Source: Rhinopomastus cyanomelas
Taxonomy: Eukaryota; Chordata; Aves; Bucerotiformes; Rhinopomastidae
Direction: 5' to 3'
Assembly: GCA_013400115.1 (NCBI GenBank)
Contig: VXBP01004622.1
Coordinates: 792,314 to 856,313, forward strand
Length of the DNA stretch: 64,000 nucleotides
Shown: positions 10,201-20,300 of the stretch, in pieces
How positions within the stretch are numbered: position 1 is the stretch's first letter
Layout of the letters: each line of letters begins with the position of its first letter
Made by a program: the position numbers and the translations under genes
Notes under the pieces: model-generated
Seen by the model: only the letters and a program-made list of their open reading frames with translations
The model's database searches: none
Told to the model about the DNA's origin: nothing

Positions 10201-12640
10201 AGGGCAGAGTAGAGTGGAAGGAGAATCCCTCTTGATCTACTAACCACACCCCTCCTGATCTACCCCAATACCAAGATCACTGGTTACTTACTATGTGTGG
10301 ACAATCTCGGGCATCTATTAGCACCTGATAGTAGGTGTGTGTTTTGCCCTTGACCTCTTTGGATCCATGGCCTGTCGCATTCTCACTCCTAAAAAGAAAA
10401 GCAGAGCTCTGAGCTCAAGTTCAGGACACAGCACGCTGCTGTTACCAGGCCAGAGCACACACGTGCACAACGGTATTTTGGAAAACAATACATTTCACAC
10501 TCTGCCATCATTCAGTCTCATCCTAAATAAACTCATGTTGACCACCCACTCAGTGCCAGACAAACCAGGAAGACAAGTAGTGTCTGTCACAGCCACAAGG
10601 ACTCTGGTTTTGGCTGACTCAGAAGTTCTTCTTGCTCAGTCCAGTTCTTCTTGCTATTTGGGGTGGGTATTTCTACCACCCTCTGATTCTCTCTCTGTTT
10701 ACACCCCATTCCTGCCCAGCACACCTCTGGCACTGGCTAGGGGAACGGAGACAACAGGGGAGAGCAGTGAACAGCTACTCAGTCCACAAGAAGGATGAAC
10801 TTGGCTCAGAAGGGTGAAGCTGGGGAGACAGCTGACAAATCCATCTCCCTGACAACCTACAGCAGCAGCAGCAGCTTGCAATCTGAACATCTGAGCCTAC
10901 AACTAACTCAAAGAGCCACACAAGGGGTTAACAATAAAAAGCATCAAGAGCATGCTTTATAAGATATTTGTCTTTAAGCACCTCCCTTCTAATTTATATT
11001 CATGCTAAACAGCCCCACTGCCATCCTTGTTCACCCCAAACAGAAAATTCACTGCCAAGCATAAATGTAAACCGACACACAGACCAAAACCAGTCCTTAC
11101 TTCTCTGTGACTGGAGGAGCCACATCTCGATCATAAAGCCTGGCTTGCCAGGGAAACAGGACTATCCCTCGGTAACCAAACACACTGTGAAGGAAAAGCT
11201 GAAAGGAACAAACAACAGCACTTGAATGTACAGCAAGCGCTGATCAACTGAAATTCAACAGAAAACACAAAGCCACAAACTCTTTCTGATAGGACTTTTA
11301 AAATACGTTAACTAAGGTAAAACTAAAAGCATTTACAAAGAGTGTGAACGTGTGAGATGGGAATACAGGGAGAATCACCACTATGTGAACTCAGAGCAGA
11401 AACAAACAGCCTATGATGACGGAAGAAAATTCATGTCTCTATCCCATAAAAGCAAATGACTAAACCAGGCATAAATAAGAGAAGGGAAAGGAAATCAGCA
11501 CGGGAAAGAGCACTCGGGAACACAGAAACATATCTGTGAGATGCAAACACAAAAATAGCCAGTTTAGTTGTTCTTTCTCAAATTCAGGGATTGTCTCTTC
11601 TGGTTCTAGAGGAAGAGAACCCTTAAATAAGGCAGGCAGAGCAAATGCCACCAGAGGAGCAGTTGTGTCATGCTGCAGATTCTTATCAACTAGCTACTGT
11701 CAAATGACTGACAAACTGCAGACACAGCAAAGACAAGGAGCTCAACTGTGATACTTCCGGCCTTCTGCTAGAACACAGCAGCCTTTTTACAGGGAGACTG
11801 CTCAGCTACCAGATCTCTGTGAAGCAAACCCAGGGGGTCAGCTCTGCATCCCAGAACCACTTACCTGCCCTGTCTCATATTTGCCATGCTGCTTCAGAGC
11901 CTCAAACACCCCCACGGTTTCCAGCACTTTGCCCTCTGGGCGGTTTCTAGGAGCAGGGAGGTAGTTTGGTGGGTGTGTTGCAGCTGAATCAGGCACAGAG
12001 CACCACACAGGCACAACCCCCCCCACCTCATACCTCTGTCAATGCCACAGCCCCCATGAGAGCCCCATTATGCTTTGGACTGCCCAGCCAAGCCCCTCTT
12101 CCCTCTCCCCCAACCCTCTGCCAGTCTCCTCTTTCCCAATTGCCCCGGACACCGCCTTATGCCCTGCCCAGATGCCTCTTTACCCAAATCCCTCCCATTC
12201 TCCCACATCCCTGCCCCAGCCAACCCACGAGCCCCCCCAACTCCTTCACAGTCTTCTTCTAACGACTCAATAGCTCTCCAATCTTATCTTTTCTCCAGAC
12301 AGCTGCGAGAGTCCCTAAACCTATATCCGCACCCCTAAACACACCCTTACAGCCCAAATCCCCACCCCAAACAACCCCTGACAGCCCCACCGATCCCTCC
12401 ACCTCCCTTCCTTCACCCCATCAGCCCCCTGGGCCCAGCGTCCCCAGCCTTCCTGAGGCCTTACCGCGACGAGAGGTGCCGCCGGGGCGGCAGCAGCAGC
12501 AGCAGCGGGAGGGCCGCGGCTCCCGTGGGGCCAATGGCCCGCAGCCCGCGGGCCGGGGCCGGTAGCGGTTCCCATCGCGACAGCCCCCGGGCCCGGCCCA
12601 GCGCCGCCGCTAGGCACCGCCGCGCCGCACAGCCCGACAT
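4232..12640 (-). CDS. POLDIP2: POLDIP2, DNA polymerase delta-interacting protein 2
   Basis: POLDIP2 binds the p50 subunit of DNA polymerase delta and PCNA, and also acts in mitochondria and in redox signalling. Eleven exons on the minus strand: 12465-12640, 11865-11946, 11101-11198, 10292-10388, 9027-9102, 8206-8313, 7835-7971, 6813-6839, 6518-6643, 6048-6127 and 4232-4346. They join in frame to 373 residues plus stop (human 368). Diagnostic segments include NRPEGKVLETVGVFE, HSVFGYRGIVLFPWQARLYD, KGKTHTYYQVLIDARDCPHI, EDILPYSSTDQVPIQHELFE and RETTENIRVTVIPFYMGMR, ending KTPPSGLHW. The family has an N-terminal mitochondrial targeting region, here Ala/Arg/Leu-rich up to HLSSR, then a YccV/HspQ-like domain and a C-terminal ApaG (DUF525) domain. 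The 27-base exon 8 (EAQNSHVYW) is a conserved microexon. An upstream in-frame GTG at 12667 exists, but the ATG at 12640 is taken as the start. The gene shares a short promoter with TMEM199. CR1 copies sit in its introns. Confidence 0.97.
4740..5000 (+). repeat. CR1 LINE 3' end, plus orientation
   Basis: The stretch contains GTTCAGGCACTGGAATGGGC, TGCCCAGGGTGGTGGTTGAG, GTCCCTGGACGTGCTTAAAA and ends in CCAACCTGAATGGTTCTGTG. These are characteristic of the CR1 ORF2 terminus and 3' tail. It is in POLDIP2's last intron and antisense to the gene. Confidence 0.9.
8453..8595 (-). repeat. CR1 LINE 3' end, minus orientation
   Basis: It begins with CACAGAACATTAGGGATTGG and continues with the CR1 segments CATCTAGTCCAATCCCCCTG and CAGGCGGGTTTTAAACACCT. 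It lies in the POLDIP2 intron between exons 5 and 6, in the same orientation as the gene, and is truncated. Confidence 0.92.
9168..9258. repeat. Short degenerate repeat of AGTTTACT motifs
   Basis: AGTTTACT occurs at 9169, 9188, 9231 and 9249, as two pairs whose members are 18-19 bases apart, each accompanied by AAACAAA. It lies in POLDIP2 intron 4, upstream of exon 5 in the direction of transcription. The simplest view is a small decayed tandem repeat. Confidence 0.6.
9672..10250 (-). repeat. CR1 LINE 3' end, minus orientation, about 580 bp
   Basis: Starting at CACAGAATCACACAGAATCA, this copy shows the usual CR1 3' region, including the reverse complement of the pol C-terminal coding part (residues near TRGNQCKLEHRRFHINVRR) and further pol sequence to about 10250. 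It has frameshifts and is inactive. It lies in POLDIP2 intron 4 and shares its non-CR1 flank (9622-9666) with the copy at 60674. Confidence 0.95.
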
Positions 12641-12816
12641 CCCGGGCCGATGGCGCCGCCAGCCCACAATGCCCCGCGCGCGGCCCCTCCACCTTCCCGG
12701 CGGCCCCCGCGCGGCCCGGGCAGCGCCGCTCCGTCCCCTCAGCGCCGCTGTCTCTGTGGTTCCTCACCCCCCTGCCTCCGCCTTCTGAGTCGCCTCGGTG
12801 ACGGCGGCCAGGCGAG
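12641..12816. promoter_or_regulatory. Shared bidirectional promoter of POLDIP2 and TMEM199
   Basis: Only 176 bases separate the POLDIP2 start codon (minus) from the TMEM199 start codon (plus). The interval is strongly GC- and CpG-rich with no TATA box, as expected of a housekeeping CpG-island promoter firing both ways. Both 5' untranslated regions must lie inside it or overlap. Confidence 0.8.
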
Positions 12817-14926
12817 ATGGCGTCTGCGGTGCGGGCTGGGCCGCGGCTGCGGCGGGGGGTGGAGAGCGACGAAGAGCTGGCGGACCTGCCCGCTGGGCTA
12901 CGGGCTGAGCTGCGGGAGGCAGTGGGCTCTGAGCGTGGCCTGGTACCCTTCGGGCTGCTGAGGAGGCTGCACCACGCGCTGCGGGAGGCGGGTAGGGGTA
13001 CCCCACCACTACCTCCGGTGTCACAGGTCGCACCGGGCGGCGCCCCCGCTAACTGCCCCGTTCCCTCCACGCAGAGTCCCCGCTGTACCTGCACCAGCTC
13101 CTGGAAGGTTGTGAGATTTATCTGCCCGAGGTGCCGGTGCCGCCGCGGGTAGGTGAGGGCCAGGCAGGGGCTGTGGGAGATGGAGGGAGCCCGCGGGGTT
13201 CACGGTGGCTCTGCCTTTCCCCCAGAATCCCGAGCTGGTGGCCCGACTGGAGCGGATAAAGGCCAAACTGGCCAACGAGGAGTACCGGCGGATGACCCGC
13301 AACGTCACCGGGCAGGTGAGGGGCTTCTGCATTGCCCGCAGGCAGGACATGGCCCTCAAACCACAGCCATGGGCAGGCTGACTTAATAGAGAGTGAGGGC
13401 AGTCCCTGGGGACAAGGACACTGGAACAGACCTGGACAGCAGGTACCAGGAGTTGAGGGCAGGGGTAGGAGAGGACTGGTAGGATGATGGACCAGAAGAG
13501 GTACTCACTGTGGGATCAGCTCCGTGTGCCACAGATCTCAGTTGTTTGTGAGTCTCAGCACCCACAGTCTCAGTTTTATTGGGAGCATCTGTGCAGGCTT
13601 TTTCTGAACAGTTTCATCTCAGTTTTTAAAAGTTAAGGTAAAAGGGTAATATTTCTGAGTTGCCTGACAAAGCTAAGATCTCCTGACACAGTGACTGTTT
13701 GGCCAAGCCAATTCCTTTCTGCTGGTGTCCCTAGTGATCCCACTACACCCTCTCTCCTCATCCTGTGTTCAGCACTCCTGTGCATTTCTGGCCCTGCACC
13801 TATCCTCCCAAACTCTTGTGGGGAAGATCTGCTTTGCTCTCTGTCAAACCTGGCTGCTTCACATACAGACCAGCGTGGTGTTAGCAGAGCTGGGGAGTGA
13901 CAGCATTATTCCTTTCAAACAACAGAGAAGTGGCACAGCATTCCCATATCTGTGTGCTCTGCTCCTCCTATTCTTCCCTGCTTCCAGCACCTGATGTTCA
14001 CAACCATGCAACAAGAGATTTGACAGAGAGCACGTGGAGCTTTGTAATGGTTCCTGTCTCACAAGGGCAAACCCTTTAGCGTCTGTTAGAGCTACACTGC
14101 AGCACAGAATCCCCTCTCGGTGCTTTGGTTAGCAATGATCCCTTCTCACCATCCTTGGTCCAGACTGCAAAGGAAAACCCAGTGAAATGTGGGTGCTGTG
14201 GCACTGCTGCTCCCACCTGCTGCTAGGGCCCCTCCCCAGCTCTCTGCACTTGAGTCTGAGAGACAGGACAGGGCATTTCGCAGTCACCATGAAAACAACC
14301 CATCACTAATTGGTTTAATCTCTTCTTTCAGGAGAGAAAAGGGACACTGGCTGAATTTGGGAGGGAAGGTGAGTGGCTGACGCTGGCATCGTTAACCTAC
14401 AGGTCAGTCCTGGGAACCGTCACATGGGCAACCCTTCCCTCCAAGTATCTCACATTCTTTGGGTGAAGGAATCGTTTATCCTTCTTACAAATATTTATGG
14501 AGGCCGTGAAGCTTTGGTATGGCTCTAGCCCAGCTGAGTCAGCCACAGGCCAGTGGGTGGGTTACAGCTTATCCCCTCTCTCCAAACATCACCTAAAGCA
14601 CCACGGCCTCTCCCCTTGTCTCCAGTTCGCTCTGTTAAAGCCGTCGTCATCACCATTTTCAACTTTATCGTCACTGTGGCGGCCGCCTTTGCCTGCACGT
14701 ACCTGGGCAGCCAGTACGTCTTCGCAGAGACTGCAGCGGTGAGTGAGCCCATGGCCAGCTGGGCAAGATCAGTGGCCCAACAGCAACCACAGGATCACTT
14801 GAGTCTGCTTCTCTGTTCTTATGTTCCCAGCGTGTCCTGTCAGCCGTCATCGTGGCATCGGTGGTTGGTCTGGCCGAGCTCTATGTGATGGTGCGGACCA
14901 TTGAAGGGGACCTGGGGCAGCTATAG
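12817..14926 (+). CDS. TMEM199: TMEM199, V-ATPase assembly factor (Vma12 homologue)
   Basis: TMEM199 is the vertebrate counterpart of yeast Vma12p, an ER/ERGIC membrane protein needed for V-ATPase assembly and Golgi glycosylation. Six exons: 12817-12991, 13075-13148, 13226-13315, 14332-14368, 14626-14738 and 14831-14926, joined in frame to 194 residues (human 208). Recognisable parts are LYLHQLLEGCEIYLPEVPVP, NPELVARLERIKAKLANEEY and RRMTRNVTGQ in the cytosolic region, then two membrane helices: VVITIFNFIVTVAAAFACTY, and one spanning RVLSAVIVASVVGLAELYVM. The short loop between them contains LGSQYVFAE. The protein ends EGDLGQL, close to human EGELGEL. The first ATG downstream of the shared promoter is used. 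The 37-base exon 4 is the least conserved part. Confidence 0.97.
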
Positions 14927-15235
14927 CAGCAAGACATCCTGTGGACTGTGGCCCTCCTGCTGGAGGCATTTGCCGTCCTCAGGAATCGCTAGTTTGAGGC
15001 AGGTTTATCTTCCTGCTCCTGCTACCGGGAGGAGTGACTGCTGCGTTTCTCAGGCCTCATCCTTTGCTTCCTGCTCCCGAACAAATGAATCCTGAAATGA
15101 ATCATGGATTAAAAACTTTGCTGCTGCAGCACAGAAGAGGGAAGAGCCAGGGGCTCTCACCACCCCAGCACAGAGTGGGATGTCAGCTCGTGCTGTTTTC
15201 ATCCTCCTGTGGGGTTTCTGTCTTTTTATTCTGGA

Positions 15236-15241
15236 AATAAA
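15236..15241 (+). terminator. TMEM199 polyadenylation signal (AATAAA)
   Basis: A canonical hexamer occurs about 310 bases after the TMEM199 stop, within AAATAAATAATGATATG and followed by T/G-containing sequence, which is a good cleavage context. Confidence 0.8.
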
Positions 15242-16189
15242 TAATGATATGTGTTTGCAGCCCTCTTCCTGCCTGACAGGAGACGCCTGTTGCTACACGA
15301 AACACCAACCTGGCATCTAAAGGAGGCCACAGGGAGCTGTGAATCTTCTCTGTCCCTCTGCATCCCACATCCTGCTCCTGCAGCTTCCTTGCCTGCTCTC
15401 AGCAGAGCAGTTTTCTTTTCTGACCCACACGGCAGCCCCTGACCCAGCTTGATTTTGGGGGTAAACCTTGTCCCTCTCTGCTCCAGGAAGATGGTGTCCA
15501 GTGCAGCCATGATGGGGTTGGCACCTGGTTCAGCTCTGTCAAAGCAGCTCAGCATCTCAAGCAGGGGCTGTCGGTGCTTTGGGGAAGCATTACCCACCCA
15601 CCTCCTCACTGTAGGGTGCAGGGCTGTACGACCCCTGCCAAAGAGTGCCCAGCTTCTGTGGGTGGGGAGCGGCTGCACCTCAACACAGAGCCCAGAGGCT
15701 TCTCCAGCACCAGCTCCAGCCAGCTCGGAGCATCCCCAGTGGGGAGAGGACACCAAGGCTAGTACCACCAGGCCTTGGGGACCCAGACACCTGCCACGTG
15801 GGCACGCTGCCAAGGCTGGACAAGGTGATTAATGCTCCTATGGCAGCTAAGCCCCTGTGCGAACACACTCTAATATCCGATACGGGGAGATCTGCCGGCA
15901 CCTGCGAACGTGCCTGTGGATTAGGGCCGGCCGCACCACAATCATCCGCAGATACAACCTCGGATTAAGGTATTTGGTTTTGGTTTTTTTCTAGAAGATT
16001 AGTTGGTATTAGGGGGCTGATGGGGAACTGACCCCACCATGGCTGCACCAGCATTTAGGATATTGGATGACATCCTCAGGACTTTCGAGACCAGCAGTAA
16101 TTCCACGCTGTAATGAAATCGTAGCGCTAAGCTGGGGGGGTCCTTGGTGCCACATGGGGGTCCCTGCTGCCTCAAGAGGGGATCCGGGG
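15242..16189. other. Intergenic sequence between TMEM199 and SEBOX
   Basis: The two genes converge here. No further gene is seen. The right part (about 15825-15970) has several TAAT/GGATTA homeodomain-type motifs. No AATAAA was found for SEBOX on the minus strand, so its 3' end is undefined. Confidence 0.5.
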
Positions 16190-16871
16190 CTACGGCTCGC
16201 CCAGGTTGGTGATGGCTGCACTGTAGATGAGGTCGGAGATGGAGCCCAGTGATGTGGGGAGGCCCCGGGCAGGGCTGGGGACTCCTGGTGGAGGCAGGGT
16301 CGGGGTTGGAGCTGCGCCCGGGCTGGTCCCATCGAGGGGTGCTGCAGGGGCACACTGCTCCCCGGGCGGTGGTAACGGTGGCAGTAGCGGTGGCTCTGGT
16401 TTGGTGCTGCGGATCCTGCGGGCGCGACGGTTCTGGAACCAAACCTGGGCGGACAGAGTGAGGAACGGAACATTAAGACTCCAGCAGCGGCGGCCCGATG
16501 GGGCGGCCCCGCAGGGCATAGGGGTCGTCCCGGGAGGGTCGGATTGACCGGGGAGAGGGGTGGGGGCTGCGGTCCGCGTTTACCTGGATCTTGGCCTCGG
16601 GCAGCTGCGTGAGCTCGGCCAGGCGCTCCCGGGTGGCGATGTCCGGGTAGGGGACGGCCGCAAAGGCCCGTTCCAGCTCTGACAGCTGCCCCCGGCTGAA
16701 CGTGGTCCGCCGCCGCTTCCGTGGCCCCCCCGGGCACGGGTAGGGGGAGGGACACGGACCTGGGCCTCGGTCCCCACGCCCCATCGCCCGCCCCATGCCC
16801 GGGCCGCCCGCCCCGTCGGGGAAGCAGAGCCGCGGCTGCGGGGCGCGGGAGGTGCCCGGGGCCGCGCTCAT
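16190..16871 (-). CDS. SEBOX: SEBOX, paired-like homeobox protein
   Basis: SEBOX is a paired-like homeodomain transcription factor, known in mouse from oocyte, early embryo, skin and brain. Two exons (16584-16871 and 16190-16444) encode 180 residues. The homeodomain spans residues 51-110, starting RKRRRTTFSRGQLSELERAF. Helix 3 contains KIQVWFQNRRARR, with Gln at homeodomain position 50 (residue 100) and Asn at 51. The single intron falls between homeodomain codons 46 and 47, the classic paired-like site. The tail is Pro/Ala-rich and ends ISDLIYSAAITNLGEP. There is no paired domain. Placement between TMEM199 and VTN matches mammalian SEBOX and is the main support for the name over other paired-like genes. 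The start ATG at 16871 is the one nearest the CpG-rich divergent promoter. An ambiguous base (N) at 16898 lies just upstream and shows that the assembly is weak here. Confidence 0.9.
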
Positions 16872-17375
16872 TCTGTCCGGCTGCCCCGAGCCCGCCGNCG
16901 CCCCCAGCGGGCGGTGCTGCCCCCCTCAAACCAGCCCTTTCCCTGTGGCTCCCGGGGCCCGTCCGCGCTCCGTGCCCGACAGTCCCGGGGCCAGCAAGCC
17001 CCTAGTTGCTCGTACTGGTCTTGCCCCCTCCCACCAACTCCTGCTGCCGTCGGGGCATGTCGGGGTCCCTGAGCATTCTGGTGGCTGGTGATCCAGACCG
17101 CCTCCCGCTCCCCAGCTGGTGCTGCAGCGCAGGGATCCCCTGCTCACCCAACCTCTGCATCCCCATTCCAGCGCCGAGGTGCCACCGCCACCCCCCGCCC
17201 CCGCCTTCGCCCCCCGCCGCGCTGCTGCCGCTCTCCCGCGGGGCTGGCACCGGTCAATGTTTAACCGGAGCGGTGGTACCGGTTGTGCGGGGCGGCCCGG
17301 GCCGGCCGCCGGTGGCTGCTGGCGGGATAGTCGGGCGCTCGAGCACCCCGAGAGAAGGGGTTCGGGGAGAGGCGA
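16872..17375. promoter_or_regulatory. GC-rich divergent promoter region of SEBOX and the KIF12-like gene
   Basis: About 500 bases of very GC-rich, CpG-rich DNA separate the two start codons, with no TATA box and one N at 16898. A candidate TTTAACCGGAGCGG segment lies near 17260. I infer shared regulation from layout only; start sites are not visible. Confidence 0.5.
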
Positions 17376-20300
17376 ATGGAGCCGGAGGCGGCACGGGGCT
17401 GGGAGCCCCCCTCGGGAACGCGGCCCAAAACTCTCCCACGGGGCCACAAGAGACCGTAAGTCGGGGTGGGGAGAGGATAGAGAGGGGAACAGATGCCGTC
17501 CCGTCTGGGACCTGGGGCGGCGCCCACATGTGGGACAGCTGGCAAGCAGCTGGCACCCCCAAAAGGCTGGGAGGGTACAAGGTGATGCCACAGCGGGGAC
17601 AGGGGGGGACGCTGGGTTCAGGCCCCGGGGCACAGTGAGGACCCCAGCACGCCAGGAGCACAATGAGACTCATAGGTCGACCTGCCCCAGGGTGCCCCCA
17701 GGTGGGTCCCCCAGCCGCGGGGCACCCACCACCCCACTGTTTTCTGTTCCCCAAAGGAGCTCTGGAGAGGAGCGAGAAGGCCCTGTGGTGGGCAGAGAGG
17801 CACGTCTGAGAGTTGTGCTGAGGTAAGGGTGGGCGTGAAGGGCTTGGAGATACAGTGAGGACCCTCTTGCCTGGGGCAGAGGCACAGTGATGCTCCTGGG
17901 GAGTCCCATGCAGCAACACCTCTGGTGCCCCCATGTCCCCAACCTGCCATTAGGGTCCGGCCACTGACCTGCATGGAGACACGGAGAGGGGACCAGCCGG
18001 TTGTGCACAGCCTGGGTGATGGTACTGTCCATGTGAGTGAGTGCCACCTCCTCTCTGGGGGTCCAGGGAGGGGCTATAGCACCCCCTGAACCACCATCAT
18101 CCCCACGCCCAGGTGAGTGCCCCCAAGCACGATGCCACCTTTGGGTTCAGCGCTGTGTTTGATGCCAGTACCTCGCAGGAGGCTGTTTTTGAAGGCAGCG
18201 GGATGAGACAGTTGGTGGAGCTGGCAATAGATGGGTGAGCCCTGGGGAACCTCCCCGCAGACCCCAGCCCTGTAGTCCATACTGTGCCCACTGCACCCCT
18301 CCGGGCCCCGCTGGCAGGTCTGCGACGCCAGGGCCATGCCAGGAGGTGGCATCCCTGAGCCACTGCTTGGGGCTGTGCCTGAGGCTCCACATCCTCCCCA
18401 GGTTCTCCTGCACTGTCTTTGCCTTCGGGCAGACTGGCTCGGGAAAGACCTATACCCTAATGGGACCCCTCAACCAGGTACAGTCATGGTGGTGGGGCAG
18501 GCTCTTCTCACCCAGTCATGGGTGCTGGGAGCAGGAGGGGGTCCAATGTGAGGTGATCACTCATGGTTCTGGCATCTCCACAGACTGAGACCCAGCCGGC
18601 AGCCCCAGGACTTCTGGGGCTGATGCAGAGATCCTTCTCCTGCCTGCTGGAGCAGAGCAGGAGCCACGGCTCTGACCTGGCCCTCAGTGCCTCCTACCTG
18701 GAGATCTACAACGAGCAGGTAACTTCCTGCCTGGCCACCTAGCCCGGCCCCAGTGGCACCCGCTGCCTCCCCTCTTCTGTACCTCCAGGTCCGGGACCTG
18801 CTGAGCCCAGAGCCATCCTGTGCCCTGCCCCTGCGCTGGAGCAAAACCCGCGGCTTCTACGTGGAGAACCAGCTCTGTGTGGACTTCGAGAGCCTGGAGG
18901 CTATTGCCAACCTGCTCCTGCAAGGTGCTGAGCTGTGGGCACAGGGCTGGGCCATGTTCAGGGGGTGCCAGACCCTGCATGGGTGGACTCGGTGCCCCAC
19001 AGACCATCCCTGAGGCTGATGGGGCTCCAGTGGCAGCCCAGCAGGGCAGCTCCCTGTCCTGCTGCTGAGCACAGGCAGGCTCCTGTCTGGCAGGGGGTGG
19101 GCAGTGGGTTCTGGGGCGGTGGGTGCTGTGCCCCCACATGTCTCAATCCCACCCACTGCAGGATCCCAGAGGAGACGGACCTCAGCACATGCCCTAAACA
19201 GGCACTCGAGCCGCAGCCACGCTCTTCTCACCATCTACATCCGCAGCCAGGCTGTGAGCACATGTCCTGAACTGGGGGGAGGGTTTGGGGCTCTGCATGG
19301 GGCTGCAAACAGCCCCAGGGTGGGGATTCACATCCTGCCCAAGGATGTGTTGGTGGGACTGGGGTGAGCAGCAGGGAGCCAGATCCTACACCCAGAAGTC
19401 GGGACACTGCTGTGAGACTTGGGGAAGGGGAAAGGGGTGCCAGAGCATCCCCCCATCCCTCAACATGGATCCCCCAGCCCAGCGCCTGCCCCAGCAAGCA
19501 GGGCACTCTGTGCTTCGTGGACCTGGCCGGTAGTGAGCGGGTGAAGGAGACCGGCTCCAGCGGGGAGCTCTCAGTGGAGGCCAACAACATCAACCGCAGC
19601 CTCCTGACACTGGGTAAGAGTTGGGGACCCCTCTAAGGGAGCATGAGCTGCAGGTCCATATCAGAGCCCTGTGGCACCTGCTGTGGCTTATCCTGCTGCA
19701 GGGCACTGCATCTCTCTGCTGGCCAAACCCCAAGGGAAGCGAACATACATCCCCTATAGGGACAGCAAGCTGACCCGGCTGCTGGCCCGTTCCCTGGGCG
19801 GCTCAGGCATCACTCTGATGGTAGGTGCACAGAGAAGGCTGGGCGGGATGTTGGGGTCAACCCTGTGGAGGGGAAGGTTGGAGGACAACAGGGTCACCCC
19901 CGTCTGGCAGCTCACCTGTATCTCATCCTCCTTGTCAGGTCGCCTGCATTTCGCCATCTTCACGTTGCCTCTCGGAGACACTGAGCACGCTGCACTATGC
20001 CAGCCGGGCATGCAGGGTCACCACCAGGCCCGTGGCCAACAGGGTAGAGCAGGCAGGGGCTGTGAGCTGGGTGGTTTGCCCCGCTGCTGGGACCCCCAAG
20101 TCACTCCTTTATGCTCCCAGGTGTCCCGTGAGAAGCTGCTGCAAACCTTGGAGAAGGAAATCCATGCCCTGCAGCTGGAAAACCTGTCCCTGCGCCAGCA
20201 GCTAAGTCTGCCCAAGGTGCCAACAAGAAGCACAGAGGTCCCAGGAACCCCATCAAAGGCTGGAGCATGGCCTGGATGGGGAGGCAAGTACGGCCCCCCA

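Noticed and set aside
12461..12667. Upstream GTG start for POLDIP2 at 12667
   Set aside because: A standard ATG in frame at 12640 starts a sequence with the expected targeting-peptide composition, so the nine extra codons are not needed.
12321..13094. 257-codon minus-strand open frame over the POLDIP2/TMEM199 promoter
   Set aside because: It is Arg/Gly/Ala-rich, overlaps two confirmed genes in other frames, and shows no known domain; it is a by-product of high GC.
16009..16929. 306-codon minus-strand open frame across SEBOX
   Set aside because: It is the alternate frame of SEBOX and its intron, includes the ambiguous base, and has no family resemblance beyond the real homeodomain exons.
17119..17826. 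235-codon plus-strand open frame upstream of and into the kinesin
   Set aside because: Only its parts at 17376-17455 and 17757-17822 are coding. The rest is GC-rich non-coding DNA and an intron that happens to stay open; the spliced model gives the correct phase.
20265..20290. Possible GC-AG splice donor inside kinesin exon 12 (GGGGAGGCAAGT)
   Set aside because: The frame stays open through to 20398 and includes the conserved LYGLLRDFVVENEHLR segment, so a continuous exon is the simpler model.
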